In this document: positions 23,707 through 33,831 of the stretch, one piece after another
How the letters are laid out: every line of letters starts with the position of its first letter
How positions within the stretch are numbered: position 1 is the stretch's first letter
NCBI GenBank assembly: GCA_964019165.1
Contig: OZ025287.1
Span: forward strand, 1,597,102-1,661,101
Reading direction: 5' to 3'
Source: Mastigias papua
Taxonomy: Eukaryota; Cnidaria; Scyphozoa; Rhizostomeae; Mastigiidae
DNA: 64,000 nt
Made by a program: the position numbers and the translations under genes
Notes under the pieces: model-generated
The model's input: only the letters and a program-made list of their open reading frames with translations
Databases searched by the model: none
What the model was told of the DNA's origin: nothing

Positions 23707-26062
23707 ATATGATGCCACAGTGGAAAGGACATATTGCTATCCAGGTAACAAAATGTGTTTACTTTCAACCAAATAACAAAGCTGAAAACAACCAACCATG
23801 AGTTTGGCTCTCATTAGAGTTACTGCACCCTCATTGCACGAAGAGGTCCGATACAGTTATTCTCTTTCAGCTCTGCTTGCCTTAAGGAAATAAGAGTCTG
23901 CTTATCAAAATTTCGCCTCTAGGAAATTTGCTCTAACGTTTGGTTTGATTGACCAAGGATCACTCTTACCGGAGAAACCATGTACTTGAAACAACCAAGA
24001 TGTGTGTGCTTCACAGCTTATCAGAAAACAGCCTTGCTATTATCTTGTAAACCATGTGTTACATCCAAGTGAAATCGTTCCCGCTATCTTAATTACTGCA
24101 TTCACCATTGATCTGAAAATCGAAAACTCTATCAACACGATCAAACAGACGCTGATATTGTAACGACAAGGAGTACCGTAAGCCTTTTGAATCAACGAGT
24201 TGCCTGGCTGGAAAAACCACAACTCTGTTGCGTCCTTTAACACCTACGTTGTAGTCTATTGTGCATTATTATTGGTAACGAGATTCATGTAGTGCCTGGA
24301 TTAGATAAGTCGTTGGCCTCTCCTACCAGTTTTCTCCCATTCAATGTTGTTTAATAAGTGGTTGTGTCAGCCATTATGAAGCAGAGAACAGTGGGGGTTT
24401 CGCGGTGAACCCTCCGGGAAAAATCTTAGAACAACGCTTTCTAGATAGCAGAAGAACTCCCTTTGTGCACATAAAGACACGTCCTCTGTAGAGAGGAGCT
24501 GCAGATAAAGTCATTGACTTTTATGTGGGAAGCTTCAATAGTTTTTATGACATATTTGGACGAATCTATCTTAGCACACATTCAAAAAAGTTGCGGCATA
24601 TACCCCCAACCGTCCCCATAGCTTAGCCTTTACATGGTTGACAAGCAGACAGTTACCCCAGAGGTGCACCTCTGCAAGGGCATCTAGAGCGTTTTCTACT
24701 AAAGTCAGTTTGGTGACCACTTTGTGATGAGATATAAATGTAGTTTATCACAATCTCTGAATTAAATTGTTTAAATGAAGCATTCAACCTTTTCAACAAG
24801 CCTTTCAAGTAATTTCCAATGAAGAAATCAAAAGGATATTGACATGATAACATAAGGACATAAACCTGTTTTATGTCTGTCAGACTAAGCTGCAGAAGAG
24901 CATCATGCTCTGAGTTAAAACAACTGTTAAGAATGTCTCAAAATTCATTCTCAGATTGTACTTAAACATATTGAAGACTTTGATTTGAGCAGAAAAATTC
25001 AATTAAATAATAATACGCTATACGTAAAATATACGTTTTCAATCAACATCCATTACATCTATCCCTTGCATAAATCATAGTGGTCACAGCCAGGGGTGTC
25101 ATGAAGAGGCTCGAGTGGTTTCGAAAGGCTGGGCCCCCTTTGTTAAAATTGAGGGCTTTTGGGGGCTCAGCCTCTTTCTAATGAGCGCATGCTAGTTTGT
25201 TGACTTCCTAGCTTGGTTGTATGAACCGACGCTTACTTACAGTTTTTATGTGTATTTTACATGAGTTGTAACGGACAACGTCTGTATAGCCTTGGATGTG
25301 CATTCAAATTTGAATAACATACAGTAGAACGGCTTACAGTAAAACCTCGCTTCTGGTCATGAGTGTAGTCCATAGAATGGCATACAGTATACCCACCCCC
25401 CCCCCTTGTTAACTCTTCTGGGCGGCATCACTGACAACAGTGAGTACTATACTATAGCATGAAGCTGCGGAGAAATACATTCTTTCTTTATCAGAACCAG
25501 TAAAACTGAGGTTCAGGCTGAATTGTTCTTAATTTGTTCTTAAACTATTGGGGTGTAAGCAATATAGACATTAAGCAACATACAAGACAACATTAGATGT
25601 TTATGAAACAGGCATTAGTTTTAAAAATATCAGCAGAGGGCGAAAGATATATGCTCTTATAGATCTAAATCTTAATACACTTACGACTCGTTTTACACAC
25701 TGATGATTTGGGTGTTTCAAGGACTTAGAATTGGAAAACAATGTAGAGGTTAACAGGTTTGATATCAGTTTCAAATCATTTTACAACAGTGCTTCAGCTT
25801 CAGCTTGTTCTTATTTTGCTAGTTTCCCGTCAGTTTTGAGGTCCGTGTCCTTACAAAAGAAAGAGTGTATATGTTGTAGACAAAATTCTTTCCTCGTATC
25901 AACTCTGCAAAACCTGGTCGTGCTGATGATGCAATTTAGAGCGGCTTCCCCTAAAGACCCAACTTTATTAAACAGTCCTAGCCCAAATTACGTACACCAT
26001 AGCCCATTCCTTGATTCGAATGAGTTGATGAGAATGAGCATTGCAAATTTCTTTGTACTTAC

Positions 26063-26218
26063 GTTCAACAGCAAGTAGTATCGGCTGTATGCATTATGAG
26101 CAACTTTACGGAAAGCTTTGCATTGTTCAGTGCCCTCCTTTTTGCCAAAACATTCACTGGAAGGCACCCAATTCATTTCGTTCGATAAAGTACACAGTCC
26201 TGTTAGCAGAACAGACAT
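26063..26218 (-). CDS. Candidate semaphorin-like exon
   Basis: The exon is bounded by a good acceptor (tttatttgcgtacag) and a consensus donor GTAAGT. It is exactly 52 codons with no stop. The peptide contains NWVPSSECFGKKEGTEQCKA and continues FRKVAHNAYSRYYLLLN. The spacing W...C-x2-K...C-x5-V, with ten residues from cysteine to cysteine, matches the segment near the start of semaphorin domains (W...CxxKG...CxNYIxV, then LLxCGTN). The intron would fall just before the expected CGTN. I found no adjoining exon that continues the domain, so this may be a lone or decayed exon or a chance frame. Confidence 0.3.
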
Positions 26219-28439
26219 CTGTACGCAAATAAATAAAGTTGTAATAGCACAATAAATATCCTGGTGTAAGTTGAATGTTATCAGTCGTAAAACGTCTTTG
26301 GCTGTCTTGATACGAAATACCATTCTTGTTAATGGCTATTTCCTTTGTTTAATATTTTCTCGAACAGAAACCAGAAGAGTGTTTTGTCCATGATTATGCT
26401 GCATCATGTACCCTGTGCTCAGGTATGACAAGTATGCAATGGAGATAACAAAAAATTTGTTCATAATGCAGTCCACTCCAGGCCATAATGCAATGAAATT
26501 TGACCAGTGGCCCAGGCTCACACGAGGATCCCCGCTTCATTTGCAGCCAAGTTCGGCCAGCATGCCTGACGAGAAAGTATCCATTAGGTCTTTGGTTTTG
26601 TGCCTGTTACAAACTTTGTAACATTATTCACTTTTGAAGTATTTTAAATTTTATTAAAGAAAGTACCCTAGCTTGTAGGACAGAAGCCTTAAAATTTCCT
26701 AATTTGCTGGAGAAGGAACAGGCTTATTAGAGACAATGTTAAAAGATGCCCTGATCCATCTCCTTTCCCTGCATGCCATAGGCCATTTAGCTAGGTAATA
26801 CATGTTTTATAAGCAAAATCAGCTCAAGGCTTTGTTTTCAAAGACCTTACTTTTTAAGCCTCTTCCTACCACGTTGTATTTCTAGCAGACTGAAGTTCTT
26901 TAACAGTTCCTTAAGTTGACAGCTCTGAAACTAATTAAGAAGTAAGAATGCATCCTAAATGTTAAGGGTAGAGGATTTGTTGCAATGATGAAATTGTTCA
27001 AAACTTGAAAGTTCCTTAGGGGCTGAGAGTGTTTAAGAGTAGGAGTTTCCTAACTTTTTGGACTTCTACATGTACAAAGGTTGCCAAACAATACTTGGAA
27101 CACCACATACTCTTGCAATATAGTCTTTGAGAAGGGCGACTAAAAGAGCTCTTGGATTTAGCCAGCTCTCCCCCCCCTATTCCCCAAACAATCCTGGACT
27201 GTATAGACAGCCCATTGGTGCAACGCAAAACGAATGAGCTGTAAGATATACCACAGATACATGAAAGTTACACAACAGATGGAACACACACTCAGTACGA
27301 GTACCTGGTTGTAAATAAAGAAGTTGTGAGTGGCACTCGTAGTGAGGACTTAGTGACTCTACGTCTTTCCTCACTACAAGTGTCTACAAGAAAATGTATA
27401 GTATTTGTTTGTTTTCCTTTTTAGTATCTGCTTCTCTTTTACTTGTAGAAAAAAGAAAAAGACATGGCAGAGGGGAGGATAGTAAAGATATTTTTGCGAA
27501 AAGTTTACAAAGCGTTCCGACTATTTTGAGATTTCTAAACTGGTGACCACAAGTAGTTCCTTTTGCACAATAAGGTGCTACAGAAGATTTCTCAGTCCCT
27601 CAACCTAGACATTCGTCAGCTCATATTTTTGGGGAGCGATGATGTGACCATCGAAAAACAATGCGCTGGAAGTCTTCTAATTCACCGATGTTGCGAGCAA
27701 GCGTGATGCCAGATGCGAGCAGGTGCATAGGAGGCTCATGGAAACGAGATACTGTTTGCTACGCATTAAAATTTAGGACATATCTCAATAAGCGGAATAT
27801 TAAATTCCTTAAATTCACTTCCTAGATTAACAGATAGGATTCAAGGATCTTGCGAGACGTTTTCTCCACTGGTTAGAACCTAGCCCGTAATTACAATAAG
27901 CGTGGAAGGTTTCATACTCCCAGACAAAGACTGTATTAGTAAATCACCACTTCTTGCCATTTCGTTAACAAGTTTTCAAAGTTTCTCGTTTCCTAGGAAC
28001 ACAGGAAGGAGAATTAATCGTATTATTCATGAAGTCTCAAATATCAAATAGTCCTGCAATCTTCTCTTTCAAATAGATAATCTTCTGCCATGGGAATCAC
28101 GCCAATGTGTTCGGTGAAATGTGGGTCCCACACCAACAAAAACATTTTAGGAATGGTCTTGGTGAGAACCATCCTTGAGGTATCTTTGGAGGGGAGAAAT
28201 AACCACAAGTCCCGCTGTAAATTATATCACTTGGTTGCCGGAAAGTAGCATTCGATTAAAATTTCATTATATCAATTCCTTCTTTTTGATGTTTATCTTA
28301 TCGAAAAGGTTATCTTTTAAGTTTTAATACGTGTTTTCTCTTGCTATGGTTGGTCTTAATTGACCAAAAGCAACGGTGGTTTGCATATTTTCCAGACTTC
28401 TAGCAACTGGCAAAGACCATTTTCTAGTCTAACTGATTG

Positions 28440-28610
28440 AAAGCGATTTGAAGGCTGTTATGGGAGATGCTTTTATCAACTACGCAGTCCATCTCTTTTT
28501 GTGTTGGAATCTATTTGATTGATTGTGATGAAGCACTTATTAACTTTGCTGCAGAGTTCACTTTCCCATTTGCTAAGGCTGGTGTCATGTGGGTTGTTAT
28601 CAAGCTCATT
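28440..28610 (+). CDS. Candidate exon, membrane-like peptide with an internal repeat
   Basis: The plus-strand frame reads SDLKAVMGDAFINYAVHLF, then CVGIYLIDC, then DEALINFAAEFTFPFAKAG and VMWVVIKLI, up to a GTAAGA donor at 28611. The upstream stop is at 28434. The motif D/E-A-x-I-N-x-A appears twice, 24 residues apart, each followed by hydrophobic residues, so the segment may be a duplicated helix. I do not recognise the family. The 5' boundary is uncertain and no partner exon was found. Confidence 0.25.
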
Positions 28611-28980
28611 GTAAGACAAATATTTTAAAAATTAACAGCATGGATAGACTAAAAAGGGAAACTCTATTGTGAAAAACTGGGGACTCTCATTTCTAAATAT
28701 TTAAGCTGCTTACAAGAATTGTCAAAGACTGAAGTTTCAATCAGTTTAAACACTCGTCTATTAAGCGTTTCCTCATCAGAGCTACGAAAAAAATGGCCAT
28801 AAGTAGTAAGGGGGAGGGAACATTACATTGATACATTGATACATCCATACAAATGTTCAGGGGCAGACTTTAACACGTATCTAGGGGCGCAGTTCACCAA
28901 GTTTCAAGGAAGGACTTTGCTCAACAATCATTTATATAGTGAAGGAGTGAGTGGGTGTAACCGACTGAGAGTAACAAGAT

Positions 28981-29026
28981 GGTGTAATTTGATGCCCCAC
29001 TTCACCATGGGGCATCAAATTACACC
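28981..29026. repeat. Perfect 19-bp hairpin
   Basis: GGTGTAATTTGATGCCCCA (28981-28999) and its exact reverse complement (29008-29026) flank an 8-base loop. It sits at the left edge of a block rich in AAGCCCC motifs that ends in a TACAGTAAATCCC-type terminus near 29339, so it may be an internal part of that DNA transposon remnant. Confidence 0.85.
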
Positions 29027-29029
29027 TTC

Positions 29030-29339
29030 GAATTGCGGCCCCCGAGAAAGCCCCCTCAGATAAATCCCATTGTAGAATTTCAATTTCTGCGTAAGTCCTC
29101 CCCTCTGGAATAAGCCCCCACCATAGAGGATTATGAATAGACTGATATAGACTCATGTTTATTTTCAAACTGTTCTTTCAATATCATAGAGAAATGGAAT
29201 TTCTACAATGAACTTTATGCTGTACGTACCAAAAAGCTTATAAGCCCACCTTGCATAAGCCCTCCCCTCGAGTAAGTCACCACCAAAAGTATCAAAAATA
29301 AGTAAGCCCCGATGGGGGTAATTCAGGGATTTACTGTAA
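29030..29339. mobile_element. DNA-transposon remnant with AATAAGCCCC motifs
   Basis: Repeated strings AAGCCCCCTC, AATAAGCCCCCACC, TAAGCCCTCCCC and GTAAGCCCCGATGGGGGTAA end in CAGGGATTTACTGTA. In reverse this is a TACAGTAAATCCCTG terminus typical of Tc1/pogo-type elements with TA ends. The left terminus was not found. It shares the motif style of 4345-4480. Confidence 0.4.
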
Positions 29340-30083
29340 GTGAAATTTATCAGTCTATGCGATCATCAGCCATTTTCTCGTAAACAATCCTATTGAAGAT
29401 TGCAGTCTCCATTTATGCGATTACATAGTGGTACGGCTATCAATTGTTTAGTCGTTGGCACTAAGAAGTCTTCTCTAAGAGCCACACCTCATGAAAAAAT
29501 AATCACTATAATTATGTCTTATCATTTGCCACCAACCAGTTTGTTAACATCGTCGTTTTTTGCGTCTATAGGAGAGCATCGACATGTCTATAGAAGTTTA
29601 CGGCTCAAATCTTAATCACATTTAATCTAAAAGTCTTTTTTAAAAGGGACCAGCTTATGAAGAGCCACAAGCGTAGGAGGCACAGGGCTTCGAGGGCTGC
29701 AGCCCCCACCCAGCTGGACAGAAATCTATTTCGTTCTGGTAATTTCTTCAGAAAGCACAATATTTTTTCCCAGAAATAGCTCCAGCTTGAAAGGATTAAA
29801 CAACAACTCGTGCTGAAAAAATATCAGTGATTCGGGCATACAGTTTGCCTCCCCCTAAATTCAGCCCCCCCCTATGTAAGGAACCTACATGTAGAAGGCC
29901 AAACAGCCTAAGAAAATTGTTCTACTAAAGAAATGATCCCTAAAAAAACTTGTTAATTTTGAATATCTCTATCGCTGCACATAATTGTCAGTTGCAGTTG
30001 CAGGAAGCTAGTTGCATTCATTGCTGTCGAATTGCGCAGCTCATGTTGCAAGGTATTACTGAGAGAAAGCAGTCAAAACCTTG

Positions 30084-30119
30084 AGTCTCCCGGTGATACC
30101 AGGAGAGTTGACAGGTCTG
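30084..30119. mobile_element. Partial end of the CAGACCTGTCAAC MITE family
   Basis: The sequence GGAGAGTTGACAGGTCTG ends at 30119 and is the reverse of the left terminus at 23298. The adjacent GTCTCCCGGTG also matches that element's interior. Confidence 0.55.
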
Positions 30120-30596
30120 ATGTAGTCAAAGGAGCCCCAAAAAGAACTTGAAAAATTAGGCCTAGAGCTAAGTTCCTTATAAAAAATCGTGTGAATAGGC
30201 TAACCTTTTTCAGCCAAATTTTGCAACTGAAAATCTCGATTGCTAAATAACAATCTCATGTTTTATATTTTAGTACTCAATTGCAATTGACAACAAGAGC
30301 AAAGAACAAGGGTATGAAGTGTTCAAAAGGAACATAGGAAAGAAAAAAGACACATTAGACAGAATTAATTTTGGGACAGGGACAGTTGCAAATCTAAATG
30401 ATGATGAACAATTCTTATATTTTTAATCCCTATGTATTAGTAAGAACTGGACAATTGGACAATTGTATTTTGAAAATTTCTTAACATTTTAGAATTATTG
30501 CAAACATTTTTATTTTCTTATTTTTTTTAATTCTATTGTAGACACAGGTCCACATCAACTTATTGCTTCGTTAGACATAACCTCTATAATATGAAA

Positions 30597-30634
30597 TATA
30601 CATACATACATACATACATACATACATACATACA
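30597..30634. repeat. CATA microsatellite
   Basis: About nine CATA units in a row. Confidence 0.95.
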
Positions 30635-31170
30635 AATATGTGCGATAAAAATCCTACAAATAGTCTCTATTTATATTTTGCAATGACTTTCCAATGCAAA
30701 CGAACGAACCTGCTGCACTTCTACCCTCGGATTACAACAATCAGGCCCGAATCTAACTCTGAAACAGTGAGGTGGGAAGAAAGCCAAGCGAAAGTCTCAG
30801 ATCCAAATATTCTGAATTTTACTGTTAATTGATTTTAACATCTGGTAATCAATATTGTCTCAAGGTTTGAGAACGATTAGTTTATTTTATTGCATAGAAA
30901 TTAAAGTTTTATATATGAAGCTTACTTTCATGCTCAATCAAACTTAATTATCTCCTCACATGCGATCCTACTTTCTTACTTACTCACTAACTTAGTAAAA
31001 TTTCCTCCATATATTTATGCACACAGCTGGTCTTCATTGGTTCATGGAGTACAACTAGATGATTCTTGATAAGAATGTGGCTTATAAGAGAGTGCTGTTC
31101 GACTGCTCAATAAGTTTAAGGAGGTTCGGAAATGGATTTTTGAGACCTGAGACAGTCGATAAGCTATATA

Positions 31171-31695
31171 CTCTCCAGTCCGGAATAGAAGGGGGGGTGG
31201 CAATAAGCGGGGGGGTTGGAAAAAAGTCTCAAAGTAAATAAGCGGGGGGGTTGCAATAAGCGGGGGGGTGTGGAAAAGCTCCAAGGTGAATGTCTATGGG
31301 GTGGGCTGTTATTAATGCATGTGGAAAGAAGACCAACATATGCATTGGATAAAAAACTTTTAACTTTTTGAAAAACAATTTATTGCGTTTATTACATATT
31401 TCTAGCATGCTAAAAATGTGTCTATAATCGGCGTTCAGAATGACATCATCATTGGCACAACTGTCGGCTGAGTTTTCAGTGCTTCTTGCAGCAATTACGC
31501 ATTTCACGATAGCATTTTTTCAGCACAACAAACATTCACAACGAGTTACTTTCTCCGGACAATTCTTGGTCTGGTTGGGAAAATGTCCTCTTGGCTCAAA
31601 ATTAATAAGCGGGGGGGTTGCAATAAGAATGTCCTGGTGTGCATTTTTCGAAAAAATAAATAGTCGGGGGGGGACGTCTATTCCGGACTGGAGAG
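31171..31695. mobile_element. 525-bp MITE with TA flanks and AATAAGCGGGGG motifs
   Basis: The termini CTCTCCAGTCCGGAATAG and CTATTCCGGACTGGAGAG are perfect inverted repeats, each flanked by TA (31169-31170 and 31696-31697), as for Tc1/mariner-type insertion. Inside, AATAAGCGGGGG recurs four or five times. There is no intact transposase. The open frames crossing it are accidental. Confidence 0.7.
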
Positions 31696-31799
31696 TAAAG
31701 AGTGCTGAAATCATGAAAGATAAGTTTCTACACTGGGTGACAAAGCTTCCTTATAAGAAACCCTGTATTCTTTTTAAAACCAAATGTGGAAAATTCTAT

Positions 31800-31937
31800 G
31801 CGATAAGTAATCATAATATCATGACGCGAAAGTGGGAGATAATGAATGACTCGAGCAGGATTCGAACCATCGGCCCAGGACTTTGTACTTCGAATGAATT
31901 CTTCGAATGTTCTATCACTAAGCTATTGGGTCACGCT
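31800..31937 (-). mobile_element. tRNA-derived SINE or tRNA pseudogene
   Basis: Read on the minus strand, TAGCTTAGTGATAGAAC (31909-31925) fits an RNA polymerase III A box and GGTTCGAATCCTGC (31855-31868) is a near-perfect B box. They are about 55 bases apart, with a tRNA-like 5' segment before the A box. The acceptor stem does not pair well and the anticodon region is irregular, so it is a SINE head or tRNA pseudogene rather than a working tRNA. Confidence 0.6.
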
Positions 31938-32792
31938 TTCAAGCCGTTGATCGAGCTTCAAAGGAAAGGTTACTAAATTATGTTATTATGATCGCGCATT
32001 ACAACAATTTACACGAACATATCGGCTGTGTAACAAGTCATGCAGGTGCTGAACACCAGTATAAAAAACTGGCAAGGAAGTAAGGCCGCAAGCGGGTGTG
32101 TTTGGCTTTATAAAAGGCCAGTTTTACGCTACCACTAATTTGTCTTCAATTTTGCAGTAATTTCTTTCCCGTAAATGACATGAAGACTCCTAAATCCCTC
32201 TGTTTTACATACTCTAAATTGGGAAGCGGAGAACCGATAGAATGCTCTTATGATTACTGAAATAAGTTCAATATTATTATAACCCCAAAGCAAGGCAAGA
32301 TGGTAGCTGAGAGTAGACTCGCAACTATCCCATCTGTATAAACATTTCCGAAGCGACAATTGATTATAAACAATACTGGCAAAAAAGGACACTTGTGAGA
32401 TGAAAAACAGCCTTTGTGAGAGGTGATCTTTCATACAAACTTTCCTTACACCTTTGTTTAGGCTTAATTAGTTTTATTACCTTATCTGTGAGTACAGCCC
32501 ACAGAACGTTGTAATCATTCGTCTGACGCATGAAACTAGTTCATTCTCTTAAAAAGCAGTTTCAATTCTGTCTGCAGAATGGTTTGGTCTAAACAGGTTG
32601 CTTCAGTCAATGTCAATGAGGCTATAAAAGTGGGCAAAAAATCTAAGAACAACTGCATTTTGTAACACTCTATGCTCTAAGCTAGAGAAGCTTTAAGATT
32701 CATGGCTATTGGCTACAACAAACCTTAATTTTCTTTCTCTTCTTTTCGTTTGTAATTTATCTCTCTTTAATCCGTTCTTTTATCCGCTGCAG

Positions 32793-32883
32793 ACGTTGCT
32801 TTGTGAAATTATGGACCGTACTGTTGTTCAAGGCTCTGATTATAGCTCCACACCACTCTCGGCTGTCTCTTACTCTGATTCTG
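32793..32883 (+). CDS. Candidate plus-strand exon, unknown
   Basis: A strong pyrimidine tract and acceptor (ttcttttatccgctgcag) precede 30 open codons (TLLCEIMDRTVVQGSDYSST, then PLSAVSYSDS) that end at a GTATGG donor in phase 1. The peptide is Ser/Thr-rich and not recognised. It could be a real exon of a gene I failed to assemble, or chance. Confidence 0.2.
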
Positions 32884-33546
32884 GTATGGTATTGCTGGTC
32901 TTACCCTATTACCAAAGACAATCTTCGAGAGCAACGTAATTCATTCAATTTGTGTTGAGAAGGACGTCAATTTCTACAACAAACAAAGCCCGGAATATGA
33001 TAGATAAACAATCACCAGTGCGTATAAACACAGTTAAAGAGGCCCGTTTGAGCTGAGAATTTGGCAGCACTTTGAATATTCTTTGAGAAGAAATGTAGGA
33101 GATTACTAAAAACAAATGAAACAATGATAAAATTAAGACTGGCTTTAGCTAAGTATTCTTAGACCAAACCACGCGACTTGAGCGTTCACCATTTAACAGC
33201 ACATACCGCAGTCAGAATTTTGCATTTATGAGCATTTTCAATGTCAAATTCCACACCGAATTATCATTTGTATCATGCAATCTTTCTAATAGAACATGCA
33301 TAATTAAAGAGATAAAAGGGCTGAAATGAGATAAAAATTAGGCGGCTACTGCCGTGATGGACATCTTACAATTTTCAAGAGGAAGCATCGACGACAAATT
33401 TTTGACGAGTTTTGCACTGTTTGCATTGAAAAATGATTTGTCAACTATCCTTACGTTAGTTCCTAGATTAGTTCCATTGGATCCTAAATTCACGACTAAT
33501 CTACTTTAGAGGGAATATGCCCTTCAGGCCCCCGTAAATATCATTA

Positions 33547-33831
33547 CTAGGCTAGTGGCTCTAGAGTTTTCATTCTTTTTAGCACAAAAGGACAGAATAT
33601 TGCTTCTGTGCAACTCTCCAGCTTTGAATTCCCGTCAGAACACCATTCTTTCCTATCCGAATTGACGTCTGGAGACTGTAGAGGTAAAACCAGCAATATT
33701 TTTTCTTCGTTGATGTAAAAATATGTAGGAGATTTTATCAGCAAGGATTTAGATCGAGCTTTAGAGTGCTTTTGATCAGTGATCTTAGATTCAGGCCATG
33801 CCACTCTTTGAAGGGTGTCTCCTCTAAGATG
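33547..33831 (-). CDS. Candidate minus-strand terminal exon, unknown
   Basis: An acceptor (cgttgaccgtacag) is followed by 94 open codons and a TAG. The peptide (HLRGDTLQRVAWPESKITDQ ... PFVLKRMKTLEPLA) is hydrophilic and of normal composition, without low complexity. No domain is recognised and no upstream exon was found. Chance or a decayed transposon gene are both possible. Confidence 0.18.
   Translation of the reverse strand, partial: HLRGDTLQRVAWPESKITDQKHSKARSKSLLIKSPTYFYINEEKILLVLPLQSPDVNSDRKEWCSDGNSKLESCTEAIFCPFVLKRMKTLEPLA

Noticed and set aside
23966..24060. Minus-strand segment ending at a GTAAGAG donor
   Set aside because: The only open frame (QGCFLISCEAHTSW...) begins right after a stop with a poor acceptor and matches nothing.
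25220..25725. Small minus-strand exons (39 and about 40 bases) that could follow 26063-26218
   Set aside because: Splice sites are plausible, but the peptides (SLKHPNHQCVKRV and TLSVTTHVKYT) do not continue a semaphorin domain.
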